Positions 1 through 11,768 of a stretch of 64,000 nucleotides of DNA are shown piece after piece. Made by a program: the position numbers and the translations under genes. Every line of letters starts with the position of its first letter. Within the stretch, counting starts at the first letter, position 1. The notes beneath the pieces were generated by a model that was given only the letters and a program-made list of their open reading frames with translations, did not search any database and was not told where the DNA came from. The stretch is from Aliihoeflea sp023389195 (lineage in GTDB: Bacteria; Pseudomonadota; Alphaproteobacteria; Rhizobiales; Rhizobiaceae), in the NCBI GenBank assembly GCA_023389195.1, contig JAEWET010000010.1, positions 1 to 64,000 on the forward strand. Direction: 5' to 3'.

Positions 1-32
1 GGGTGGGGGTGGGGGTGGGGGTGGGGGTGGGG
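1..32. repeat. G-rich tandem hexamer repeat (GGGGGT)n
   Basis: Five G-tracts of three to five G are each followed by a single T, then a final run of four G ends at 32. The repeat begins at the window edge, so its full length is unknown. Spaced G-tracts like these could fold as a G-quadruplex. The unit resembles the GGGTGGGGGT end of the palindromic repeats found elsewhere in the window, so it could be a degenerate repeat end or an assembly artefact. Confidence 0.7.
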
Positions 33-394
33 ATAAGTTTTTTGGGGGGTGGCGGCTTGTACAAGCGCGAACGTCCGCATTTGGGTGAGTACCTGACTGG
101 CGGCTTCTGGGTGGCGGGGGAAGGTGAACAGCTATTCAGGTCGGTGCCGCACTTCGACTGCAATACCCCCCAACCCGGTCATTCCGGCAAGCTCTACAAG
201 CCACCAAAAGCGGACATGCTACCGCCGAACAGTAGGGCGAGGATTAGCAAAGCAGACCGAACGTTGACGCAATCGGCCACCTTGCAAATTTACTAAATTA
301 TCAACGACCTTAGACGTCAACGATAAATAGTCAATCCCGTAGGCAAGCGCCGAAATTGTCGCTACCACTTATCTCACGGGACTAGGGAGGGCGA
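1..394. other. Non-coding left flank of the accessory region
   Basis: No convincing gene is seen here. Apart from the G-tract at 1-32 the stretch is AT-richer than the rest of the window. It holds the 16-base motif at 63-78, which recurs with one extra base at 2998-3014 on the other side of the SIR2-STAND gene. The last bases before the ATG at 395 (about 383-393) contain GGGAGGGCGA, a good Shine-Dalgarno sequence for that gene. Confidence 0.5.
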
Positions 395-2956
395 ATGTTT
401 GAAATCGGTGAGCATGACAGCAGGCTGCTTCAAAAGGCTGTCAAAGATGGTAACGTGGTTTTGTTACTCGGAGCCGGCACATCCGCAACATCGTTGAATG
501 CGCAGGGGCAGACGGTCAAGTTAGGGAAAGCTCTTGCGGGCGAACTCGCCGGGATGGCGGGGTTACCTTACGCGAACGAAGATTTGCCTGATGTCATCCA
601 AGCCGTAGGCCCTAGAGTAAGCGAGGTACAGCTTCATCAGCTATTTCGGAAGGAATTTACTCGTATCGTCCCCGCTGCCGAGTTGAACGAGATCTTTCAT
701 TATAGCTGGCGCCGACTGTATACTTGGAACATAGATGACGCGATTGAAAATGTTCGATCTTCTGCGTAGCTTCGACGCTATTACAATGGACTGAAAGACA
801 GGGTCGCTGTCGATGAAGGGATTGAATATCTCCATATTGTTCACCTACATGGCGAAGCCTCAAAACCGGAGCATGGCGTTATATTCAGCCCAGCGGAATA
901 CAACCGAAGGCTTAATATCGACAAGCATGACTGGTATAGACAAGCCGCAGCTGACTACTCAGCGCATATTCCGGTCTTCATTGGCAGTACTCTAAAGGAA
1001 CCCATTCTTTCAGCAGAGCTTGACCGCGCACGTCCGAATGCGAATGCATCATTGGGCACAACCTTTCTGATCACGCCTGATCAGTTCACTGCACTTCAAA
1101 AAGCAGCCTACCAAGCTCGAAACATCGTTGTGGTTGAGGGTACACTGGCTGACTTTACCAAATGGCTAGGAAAAACTGTCGGCCGCGGCGTGAGCCCGTT
1201 GGAAATTAGCAAGGAGAAAAATTCATTCACCGAGACCGTTGCGTCCAGGATATCTCCGACGCGAGCAGAGATTAGCACAGCCAATTCCATTCTGGTCCAT
1301 AGTTGGCAGGATGCCAAAAGCAAGGCAGATGAACTCCAAGGCTTCAAACGCCAACAAACGGCCCGAGCCTTCCTCGAAGGAGAACCTCCAAGCTGGAAAA
1401 TCGCTGCAAGCGACATTCCGGTCTGGCTCAGTGCAACGGATGAGTTGTACGCAGCACTTTCGTCCTCCATTGACGCTGGAGACCGAATGTTCCTCGTTTA
1501 TGGCCAATCGGGTAGCGGGAAGACAACTGCGCTTCTTCAGGCGCTCCTTCGATATGTTCGAGAGCATGACGGAAGGGCTATTTACGAGCTAAAGGGCGAC
1601 GTGAAATCTCTGCGCTCGTCACTTGATCTGATCGCTCGGCTTCACAAAGACGATCACGCTATCGTCTACTTAGGCGATGCCTTCATTTATGGCGACGCGC
1701 TCAGCGAGGATGCGCTAGCTCTTCCCCGGGGTAAGCTTACTCTCATTATAAGCGCCCGATCAAATGAATGGCGCCAACATATAGAACGGCGCATCGGGGA
1801 TTTTACAACATCGTTTGAGTTTCAACGATTTGTAAAAAAGGACTTTCCGGCCCTTATTGAAAAGCTACTTAAATATGTTCCCTCGCCGAGGCTCCTAAGG
1901 ATGAGTCCGAGTGAGAGAATTCAAAAGCTTGCCGCTTCACAAGAGCAACTTCTGATCGCTCTAAAGGAGACAACTGCTTCCGAGAAATTCACAAAGGTAA
2001 TCACTGACGAGTATGAGAGGCTTTCGGACAATGATACTAAGGGGTTATTCCTGATTGTCGGTCTCGCAACAATCTCGCGAACAGGCATTTCTCGGGCGGC
2101 AGCGCGTGAAGCTTACAGCCGGCTTCGAACGGGACTATCTTTCGAGGGCGCAATGCGCCAGCTTGAAGGCATAGTAAGTGAGAATGCTACAGGGCGTCTC
2201 GTTGCACGCCACGAATTATATGTCCGGCACATCGTCGAGAATGTAGCTGACTTCTCAGCTGTCGTGGATGCCGCGGTTGAAACGCTGCGAACCTATACAA
2301 AGTATGCCTTGCCGGTTGTAAAAAATGTAGATCGGCTAGATGGCTTATTGTTCAAATTCATTCTCAATCACAATTTTATCGGCGACTTAGCTCGTCGGCG
2401 AAATGAGGTCGAGGAAGGTCTGCGGGTATTCCAAAGTTTTGAAATCGAGTTTCAGCTGGATGGTCATTTTTGGCTGCAATTCGGTCAATATCTTGTCATG
2501 TTCGGCGAACTCGAACCGGCATTGCACGCTCTGGAGAAGTCAATTGCGGCCTATCCTGAGAATATTTTCGCAGTCCACGCCTTAGCCGATCTCCAATTAC
2601 GAGTTGCGCACAATCGCAACATTTACGATGCAACTACAGTCGCACTGATCGGTGACGCCGTGGAGACGTTGGAAGGTCTTCACGCTGCGCAAAGCGTTGA
2701 GACTGACTTTTATCCAATTGTGACGCTAGCTGACAGGCACGTATCCGCTCTAATTAAGCATGGTGAGGGGAAATCCGCGTTGTCCGCTGCCCAGCGGTAT
2801 TTTCGGCTCATCGAGGCGATGCGGCTCACTGATACGCAGATTGATCGGGCAAGGGAGCGCCTTGCCCACTACATCACGCACGGTACGTGGGAGAAAGGCA
2901 AGACCTCGGAAAAAGGTCAACCTAAACATCGCAGGCGCGCTAGGTTCAGGCGATAG
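395..2956 (+). pseudogene. SIR2-STAND-TPR anti-phage-type ATPase interrupted by one amber codon
   Basis: Reading from ATG 395, the frame stays open to the TAA-type end at 2956 (853 codons) except for TAG at 767-769, codon 125. The N-terminus is SIR2-like: GAGTS at 26-30, TWNIDD at 110-115, HLHG with the likely catalytic His at 150-153, and GSTLKEP at 197-203. A P-loop ATPase follows, with Walker A GQSGSGKT at 370-377 and a candidate Walker B Asp at 428. The C-terminus looks TPR-like and ends in a basic tail. This is the Avs5/SIR2-STAND type of architecture, in which phage sensing triggers NAD depletion. The amber codon falls inside SIR2, between the TWNIDD and HLHG motifs. A restart at TTG 1052 would yield the ATPase-TPR part without SIR2. 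It could be a nonsense pseudogene, a sequencing error or readthrough. Codon use is AT-richer than in neighbouring genes, which suggests transfer. Confidence 0.75.
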
Positions 2957-3243
2957 CTCAGAGCAAGCACGAGAGTCGAACTTTTTCCCTTGACAATAAG
3001 CGGCGAACGTCCGCTTGCCCAACGCTATTAACGTTGAGCTGACCTTCCTCCCGCTTCTGCTGCCAATAGGGAGCCGAATGAATGGCGAGTTTCTGGGCGA
3101 CGGAAGCATGTCTAACGGAGACAATGTCGTCGCAAGCCGCCACACTGTCTACCCCCGCCTTTACCTCGCCGCCCTTCCCTGCTATCCGCGCGCCTTTCGC
3201 AATTCCGGTCGCAGCCTACCCGGTCAAAACAAGGACGAAGCGC

Positions 3244-3711
3244 TTGGCGCATGACACGATCTATTCGAACCTGACGCAGCTCGGCGCGGACGCGGCCATT
3301 CCGGCACGGCCGGAGGATGCCGTGCTGGAGCGCGTGGCGAACCCTCAAGGAGGCACACGCTATACGGTGCGCTTCACCGCGCCCGAATTCACTTCGCTTT
3401 GCCCGATGACCGGCCAGCCGGATTTCGCGCATCTGGTGATCGACTATATTCCGGGCGACTGGTTGGTGGAGAGCAAGTCGCTGAAGCTGTTCCTGTTTTC
3501 CTTCCGCAACCACGGCGCCTTCCACGAGGACTGCACGGTGACGATCGGCAAGCGGCTGGTCGAGCTTCTGGAGCCTCGATGGCTGCGGATCGGCGGCTAC
3601 TGGTATCCGCGCGGGGGCATTCCGATCGACGTCTTCTACCAGACCGGCGCGGCGCCGGCCGATGTGTGGGTGCCCGAACAGGGCGTGCCGACCTACAGGG
3701 GCCGCGGGTGA
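3244..3711 (+). CDS. queF: NADPH-dependent 7-cyano-7-deazaguanine (preQ0) reductase QueF
   Basis: Reduces the nitrile of preQ0 to preQ1 in queuosine synthesis, using NADPH in the cytoplasm. The protein has the short single-domain form (about 155 residues). SLCPMTGQPDF carries the nucleophilic Cys and the catalytic Asp, ESKSLK is the family signature, and FRNHGAFHEDC follows. The start chosen is TTG 3244, preceded by AAGGA at eight bases; it gives the usual family length, with the conserved NLTQLG near the N-terminus. In-frame ATGs at 3082 and 3124 would add residues that homologues do not normally have, but they cannot be excluded. It stands alone, 45 bp before a PLP enzyme gene. Confidence 0.93.
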   Translation: MAHDTIYSNLTQLGADAAIPARPEDAVLERVANPQGGTRYTVRFTAPEFTSLCPMTGQPDFAHLVIDYIPGDWLVESKSLKLFLFSFRNHGAFHEDCTVTIGKRLVELLEPRWLRIGGYWYPRGGIPIDVFYQTGAAPADVWVPEQGVPTYRGRG

Positions 3712-3756
3712 GGAAAGGGACTGGCGGCGCGCGGCGCGGCTTGGCATAAGGCGGCC

Positions 3757-4722
3757 ATGACCGATATTTCCCGCATCCGCGCCGCAGCTTCGCGCCTGGA
3801 GGGCAAGGCCCGCCGGACGCCGCTCTTGAACTCGCAATTCCTCGACGAGATCGCCGGACGGCGCGTCTTCGTGAAGCCGGAATGCCTGCAGCACACGGGC
3901 TCGTTCAAGTTTCGCGGCGGCTGGTCGGCGCTCTCGGCGCTCGAGCCGGATGTGCGCGCGCGCGGCGTGATCGCGTTTTCCTCCGGCAACCACGCGCAGG
4001 GCGTGGCGCTGGCCGCACAGATGCACGGCGTGCCGGCGGTGATCATCATGCCGTCCGACGCGCCGAAGATGAAGATCGACAACACCCGCGCCTATGGCGC
4101 CGAGGTGGTGCTCTACGACCGCGCCAATGAGGATCGCGACGCGATCGGCGAGCGGCTGGCGGGTGAGCGGGGGCTGACGCTGATCCGCCCCTTCGACGAG
4201 CCGGAGGTGATCGCCGGACAGGGCACGGTGGGGCTGGAGATCGCCGCCCAAGTGGCCGAGCTCGGCGTTTCGCCCGGCGAGGTTCTGGTGCCGTGCGGCG
4301 GCGGCGGGCTGACCTCGGGCATCGCGCTGGCGCTGGCCGCCGAGGCGCCGGGCTTCACCGTGCGCACCTGCGAGCCGGAAGGGTTCGACGATGCGGCGCG
4401 TTCGCTCGCGGCCGGCAAGATTCGGGCGAACCGGCCGGGCGCCAGTTCGATCTGCGACGCGATCGTGACGCCGCAGCCGGGGCGGCTGACCTTTCCGGTG
4501 ATGAAGGAATTGTGCGGCGCGGGCATCGCGATCCCCGACGCCGACGTGCGCCGCGCCATGGCGCTCGCCTTCACGCGGCTGAAGATCGTGGTCGAGCCCG
4601 GCGGCGCCGTGGCGCTGGCGGCCGCGTTGTTCCATGGCGACACGATTTCGGGCGGCGATGTGGTGGTGGTCGCCTCGGGCGGCAACGTCGATCCGGAGCT
4701 GTTCGCCTCGGTCCTCGGCTGA
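3757..4722 (+). CDS. PLP-dependent threonine/serine dehydratase (fold type II)
   Basis: A 321-residue cytosolic enzyme of the threonine ammonia-lyase/serine racemase group, likely converting L-threonine or L-serine to the 2-oxo acid and ammonia. SFKFRG near residue 50 holds the PLP lysine, SSGNHAQG near 76-83 binds the substrate carboxylate, and the glycine loop GGGGLTSG binds the PLP phosphate. There is no C-terminal ACT regulatory domain, so it resembles the catabolic or racemase-like branch rather than feedback-regulated IlvA. The exact substrate cannot be assigned from sequence. It ends directly against the convergent diguanylate cyclase gene. Confidence 0.88.
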   Translation: MTDISRIRAAASRLEGKARRTPLLNSQFLDEIAGRRVFVKPECLQHTGSFKFRGGWSALSALEPDVRARGVIAFSSGNHAQGVALAAQMHGVPAVIIMPSDAPKMKIDNTRAYGAEVVLYDRANEDRDAIGERLAGERGLTLIRPFDEPEVIAGQGTVGLEIAAQVAELGVSPGEVLVPCGGGGLTSGIALALAAEAPGFTVRTCEPEGFDDAARSLAAGKIRANRPGASSICDAIVTPQPGRLTFPVMKELCGAGIAIPDADVRRAMALAFTRLKIVVEPGGAVALAAALFHGDTISGGDVVVVASGGNVDPELFASVLG

Positions 4723-5718
4723 TCAGGCGGCTTCGCTGTCGCGCTTGGATGCCGCTTCGCCCTTGAAGATGCGGAACGTGCCGCGCCCGCCGGATTTGGC
4801 GGCGTAAAGCGCGGTGTCGGCGTGGACGAAGAGGTCGGCCGGCGCGGCACCGGCGGCGAGCGCGATGCCGACCGAGGCGCCGAGCGCGTGGCTGCGCCCG
4901 TCCAGCAGGAACGGCTCGGCCATGGCAGCGGTGATCGCGCGGGCAAGCTCGGCGATGGTTTCTAGATTGGCCCCGGCCCCGACGAGCACCGCGAATTCAT
5001 CGCCGCCGATGCGCGCGACGAGATCGGCCGCAGCGCAGGTCACCTGGAGCCGCACCGCAGCCTCGCGCAGGCAGGCGTCGCCGGCCATGTGGCCGTGGCC
5101 GTCATTGACCTGCTTGAAGCCGTCGAGATCGATCAGCAACAGCGCGGCAAGCGCATCCGCCTCGGCCCGTTCCGTCAGGCGCTCCTGGAACTGCGCGCGG
5201 TTGGCAAGGCCGGTCATCTCGTCGAAAGCGGCCAGGTGGCGGAGGCGGTCGACGGCGCGCTTTTCGGCGGTGATGTCCTGCTTCATGCCGAAGATGCGCA
5301 CCGGCACCCCCTGCTCGCACTCGACCTGCGCGGTGATGCGCATGAATTTCTGCACGCCCTTGGCGGTGACGATCTCGGCGTCGAAGGTGAAGGACGAGCG
5401 CTCCGCGATGGCGCGGCTGCGCCGCCGCTCCATCTCGGCGCGGGATTCTGGCGTGTAGAGCGCCAGCGTCGCTTCGCGGTCCGGCACCGAGCCGCGCGGC
5501 AGGTCGAAGATGTCGTAGACGACGTCTGTCCAGCGCAGCGAATTGTCGGCCAGCTCGCATTCCCAGACGCCGATCTGCGCGGCTTGCGAGGCGCGGGCGA
5601 AGATCTTGCGGAAATGCGCGAGTTCGCGCGCCTGATCGGCGATCAGCGCATCCTGCGCGGCCACGCGAAGGCGCAGCGCGTCCGCTTCGTCGAAATCGCC
5701 CGACAGGAATTCGTGCAC
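4723..5718 (-). CDS. PAS-GGDEF diguanylate cyclase
   Basis: A 331-residue cytosolic protein without membrane segments. It has an N-terminal helical stretch, a PAS domain with PAC motif (about 44-155), then a GGDEF domain. DEMTGLANR, LIDLDGFKQVNDGHGH and an intact GGDEF at 238-242 predict active c-di-GMP synthesis from GTP. The inhibitory I-site RxxD is not present: Ala stands at the Arg position in the segment before GGDEF, so product inhibition may be weak. The PAS domain probably senses a small ligand or redox state. The gene is monocistronic and convergent with the dehydratase, with no gap between the stop codons. Confidence 0.92.
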   Translation of the reverse strand: MHEFLSGDFDEADALRLRVAAQDALIADQARELAHFRKIFARASQAAQIGVWECELADNSLRWTDVVYDIFDLPRGSVPDREATLALYTPESRAEMERRRSRAIAERSSFTFDAEIVTAKGVQKFMRITAQVECEQGVPVRIFGMKQDITAEKRAVDRLRHLAAFDEMTGLANRAQFQERLTERAEADALAALLLIDLDGFKQVNDGHGHMAGDACLREAAVRLQVTCAAADLVARIGGDEFAVLVGAGANLETIAELARAITAAMAEPFLLDGRSHALGASVGIALAAGAAPADLFVHADTALYAAKSGGRGTFRIFKGEAASKRDSEAA

Positions 5719-5782
5719 CGCTGATCGCCCCCGATATCGCGGCAGAGCCTAGCGCCGGAGGATTAAGGATTTTCCACCGGGT

Positions 5783-6183
5783 TCATTTGAAACTTCTGTC
5801 CGGTGGAGCGTCGTAGCAGACGAAGGCGATCTTGTTGCCGTCGCGGTCGCGCGCATAGGCGCCGTAGAAGCCCTCGCCATAGCGCGGGCGACGGCCGGGC
5901 GCGCCTTCGTCGCTGCCGCCGTTTTCGAGAGCGAGTGCGTGAAGGCGGTCGATGGTTTCGGGGCCGTCGACGAGGAAGGCCGTCATCGTGCCGTTGCCGA
6001 CCGACGCCTCCGTGCCGTCGAAGGGCAGGCAGGCGATGAAGCGTGCGGTCGTCTCGTCGGCATGGCCCCAAGCCAGCGCCTCTTCGTCGGTGAACTGGCG
6101 CGCGATCCCCATCACGTCGAACAGCGGATCGTAGAACTGCGCCGCGCGGTCGAGGTCGCGCACGCCGACCATGGTGTAGCCGA

Positions 6184-6187
<4 letters not shown>
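5783..6187 (-). CDS. VOC (glyoxalase/bleomycin-resistance) family protein
   Basis: A 134-residue single-module vicinal-oxygen-chelate protein. MVGVRDLDRAAQFYDPLF at the start and a GFYGAYARDRDGNKIAF segment near the end are typical of glyoxalase-like folds. The substrate is unknown. The chosen start is GTG 6187-6185, whose last two bases overlap the TGA stop of uvrB in a GTGA junction, implying translational coupling to the repair gene. An internal ATG five codons on is the alternative. Pairing with uvrB is conserved-looking, but no shared function is evident. Confidence 0.82.
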
Positions 6188-9033
<2,846 letters not shown>

Positions 9034-9153
9034 GGCCGGAATATGGAGAGAGTCCATGCCGAAGAAAAGGGTTGCGCCGGCGCTGGCGCATCGTCCTGAC
9101 AGGAGGCTGTCAGGAGCCCCCTGCCCAGCCGCCCTTGCCCTGCCCAGTTGTCG

Positions 9154-9951
9154 TCAGCCCATGCCGACGACGCTGCGATAGAGATGCCAGGTCGCGTGGC
9201 CGAGGATCGGCAGGATGACGATCAGCCCGACGAGGAAGGTCGCCATGCCGATGGCGAGGCCGGTCGCGACGATCATGCCCCAGACGAGGATCGGCAGCGG
9301 GTTCTTCGCGAAGGCGCGCACCGAGGTTTCCATTGCCGAATAGGCGCCGACGTCGCGGTCGAGCATCATCGGGAAGGCGACGACCGTGGTCGCCAGGACG
9401 ACGAGCGCGAAGGCGAGGCCGACGAGATTTCCGGCGACGATCAGCGTCCAGCCCGCTTCGGTGCCGACGATCTCCTGCCAGAAAGCGGCGAGCGAGGTCG
9501 GCGCGGCGGTGCCGATCAGCACGACATAGAGTTCACGCGCGACCAGAAGCCAGGCGAGGAACATTGCGAACAGGAAGAACCCGACCGCGGCGATCGACGG
9601 CAGGGCCGGCGAATGGCGCAGCTCCAGAACGTCGCGCCAGTGTGTGTCGAGCCCCTGCTCCTTGCGCCGGCTGATCTCGTAGATGCCGAGCGCGGCGAAC
9701 GGGCCGATGAGCGCGAAGCCGGAGATGATGGGGAAGACCAGCGGCAGCGCATTCGCGCCGGCGGCCCAAGTCAGGACCAAAAAGCCGATGATCGGATAGA
9801 TCATCAGAAGGAAGAAATAATGCGACGGCCGGTCCCGGAAATCCGCGATTCCGGCGCCAAGGCAGCCGAAGACCTCGCCGATATCGATCCGCCGGATGCG
9901 CGGCCGCACGATGCCGCCCTGCGCGCCTGCAACGACATGAAAGTTTGCCAT
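9154..9951 (-). CDS. DUF2189 multi-pass membrane protein
   Basis: A 265-residue inner-membrane protein with about six hydrophobic spans. The N-terminal IRRIDIGEVFGCLGAGIADF and the long hydrophobic blocks match the DUF2189 family, which has no known biochemical role. The gene lies alone between uvrB and a divergent small gene. Upstream (9952-10130) there is a plain 179-bp intergenic region shared with the DUF2945 gene. Confidence 0.85.
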   Translation of the reverse strand: MANFHVVAGAQGGIVRPRIRRIDIGEVFGCLGAGIADFRDRPSHYFFLLMIYPIIGFLVLTWAAGANALPLVFPIISGFALIGPFAALGIYEISRRKEQGLDTHWRDVLELRHSPALPSIAAVGFFLFAMFLAWLLVARELYVVLIGTAAPTSLAAFWQEIVGTEAGWTLIVAGNLVGLAFALVVLATTVVAFPMMLDRDVGAYSAMETSVRAFAKNPLPILVWGMIVATGLAIGMATFLVGLIVILPILGHATWHLYRSVVGMG

Positions 9952-10130
9952 GCTTCGTTCCTCCGCATGCTGGTGCGGGAGAAGGAGCCGGCGGCCGGGC
10001 CTCGTTCAAGCTGGACCGGCCATACCGACCCCAGCTCTCGAATGCCCCATCATACACGATCGACGGCGCCTGCGCATTTGGAACCGCATCGCCGCCGACG
10101 TCATTTCACGGCGAACGAAGGAGCGACGGG

Positions 10131-10346
10131 ATGAAGTATCGCAAGGGCACAAAGGTCGAGTGGAAGTGGGGCAGCGGCACGGCGACCGGCAAGGTGGCCG
10201 AAAGCTTCACCGAGGAGGTCGAGCGCACGATCAAGGGCGAGAAGATCAAGCGCAAGGCGACGAAGGAAGAGCCGGCCTATCTGGTGGAACAGGAGGATGG
10301 CGGCCGGGCGCTGAAGAGCCATTCGGAGTTGAAGAAGGTGGGATAG
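10131..10346 (+). CDS. DUF2945 (HVA1/Tudor-like) small protein
   Basis: A 71-residue, highly basic cytosolic protein. KYRKGTKVEWKWGSGTATGKV at the N-terminus and YLVEQEDGGRALKSHSELKK at the C-terminus follow the DUF2945/HVA1 pattern, a small beta-barrel of unknown role in bacteria. The ATG at 10131 is preceded by GAAGGAGCG, a strong ribosome-binding site. It is divergent from the DUF2189 gene and followed closely by a palindromic repeat element, which may end its transcript. Confidence 0.85.
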   Translation: MKYRKGTKVEWKWGSGTATGKVAESFTEEVERTIKGEKIKRKATKEEPAYLVEQEDGGRALKSHSELKKVG

Positions 10347-10360
10347 GAGTCTCTCTGAAG

Positions 10361-10509
10361 TGACCCCCACCCTTTATCCCTCCCCACAAGGGGGAGGGAG
10401 TTCGCCGGCGTCGCGCCTGACCCTTCAATGCGCAACCCGGCTTGGAGGAAAGAGCGCAGCGCGCATGCCCTCCCTCCCCCTTGTGGGGAGGGATAAAGGG
10501 TGGGGGTCA
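10361..10509. repeat. Long palindromic intergenic element, type 1, copy A
   Basis: A perfect 40-bp inverted repeat: the left arm is 10361-10400, the right arm 10470-10509, and a 69-bp variable centre lies between. The core of each arm is CTCCCCACAAGGGGGAG, itself partly palindromic. Closely similar copies are at 12865-13008, 26203-26347 and 50400-50543. The layout matches the mosaic palindromic elements (RIME-like) known from rhizobial intergenic DNA. It lies between convergent genes and could fold in both transcripts. Confidence 0.9.
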
Positions 10510-10547
10510 ATTCAAGAAAAAGCCCGCGTCACGCGCGGACCGCACCC

Positions 10548-11576
10548 TCACGCCATCGCCATTCGCACGTCCCGGAACGACACCAGGCGGCGCTGCTGCT
10601 CGTCCCACAGCACCAGCTTCACGCAGCGCAGGCTTTCCATGAAGGTGATGCGGCCCATGTCGCGCAGTTCGGGGTGGTGCTCGAGGACTTCGGGCAGCCG
10701 GTAGAACGGCACCTTCGACGACAGATGGTGGACGTGGTGGATGCCGATATTGCCGGTGAACCAGCGTAGAACCGCAGGCAGGTCGTAATGCGAGGAGCCG
10801 TGCAGCGCGGCTTGCTGGAAGTTCCAGTCCTCCTGCTCGCTCCAGTGCGTTTCCTCGAACTGGTGCTGGACGTAGAACAGCCAGACGCCGGCGGTCGCCG
10901 CCATCAGCGTGATCGGCAGTTGCACCAGCAGGAACGGGCCGAGGCCCATCAGCCAGATCAAAAGCGCGGCGGGGATGGCGATGCCGAGATTTGTGGCCAG
11001 CGTCGAGGTCCAGGGCGTCAGCCCTGCACGCATCAGGCCGAAGGGCAGGCGGTACTGGCAGATGAAGAGCCAGGCCGGGCCAATGCCGAACATGACGAGC
11101 GGGTGGCGGTAGAGCCAGTATTTGGTGCGCCCCCAGCGCGACAGCGCGCGGTATTCGGCGACGGTCAGCGTGTCGATGTCGCCGATCCCGCGCTGGTCGA
11201 GATTGCCGGTCGTGGCATGGTGGACGGCATGGGTGCGGCGCCAGTAATCGTAGGGCGTGAAGGTGAGGACGCCGATGACGCGGCCCGTCCAGTCGTTGAG
11301 ACCGCGGCGGGCGAAGAGCGAGCCGTGGCCGCAATCATGCTGCAGCATGAACAAGCGCACGAGGAAGCCGGCGGCCGGGATCGTCAGCACGAGCGCCCAG
11401 TAATGGCCCTCGACGACGAAGAGCGCGGTCACGGTCCACAGCGCGACGAACGGCACGATGGTCACGATGAGCTCGAAGGCGCTGCGGGCGGTACTCGGCT
11501 CGCGGTAGCGGGCGAGGACCTTGGTCCAGGCGCGGGCCGCCTGCACGGCATCTGGGGTCGTGGAATGGGACGTCAT
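10548..11576 (-). CDS. Membrane fatty acid desaturase
   Basis: A 342-residue integral-membrane di-iron desaturase that would introduce a double bond in membrane-lipid acyl chains using O2 and an electron donor. The three His boxes are present: HDCGHGS (about residue 79), HAVHH (about 116), and HHVHH (about 285). Four main hydrophobic spans separate them as the fold requires. It resembles delta-12/omega-6-type bacterial desaturases, but regiospecificity cannot be read from sequence. No redox partner gene is adjacent. It is transcribed alone, with a 190-bp gap to the next gene upstream. Confidence 0.9.
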   Translation of the reverse strand: MTSHSTTPDAVQAARAWTKVLARYREPSTARSAFELIVTIVPFVALWTVTALFVVEGHYWALVLTIPAAGFLVRLFMLQHDCGHGSLFARRGLNDWTGRVIGVLTFTPYDYWRRTHAVHHATTGNLDQRGIGDIDTLTVAEYRALSRWGRTKYWLYRHPLVMFGIGPAWLFICQYRLPFGLMRAGLTPWTSTLATNLGIAIPAALLIWLMGLGPFLLVQLPITLMAATAGVWLFYVQHQFEETHWSEQEDWNFQQAALHGSSHYDLPAVLRWFTGNIGIHHVHHLSSKVPFYRLPEVLEHHPELRDMGRITFMESLRCVKLVLWDEQQRRLVSFRDVRMAMA

Positions 11577-11768
11577 CGGATTCCAGGCTGCAAGAGGAAA
11601 CGTCGACCTGCCGGAACATGTGACGCGCGAAATGTTTGGAAGGGGTAGACCCCGATCACGGCCGAAGAACGGCGCAGCGCGAATTCAACTCCCCTCGCCC
11701 TGCGTAGTCGCTCGCGGCAGGCGGCGCAAGCACGCCCTTCGTCGCGTCCACGCAAATCGTCCCGAACG

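Noticed and set aside
3..296. Short open frame beginning in the G-tract
   Set aside because: The first residues are only the translated GGGGGT repeat and the remainder has no start signal or recognisable pattern.
3112..4635. Long minus-strand open frame (about 507 codons) opposite queF and the dehydratase gene
   Set aside because: Arg/His/Gly-rich translation with no family match; it is the complement of two well-supported genes in high-GC DNA.
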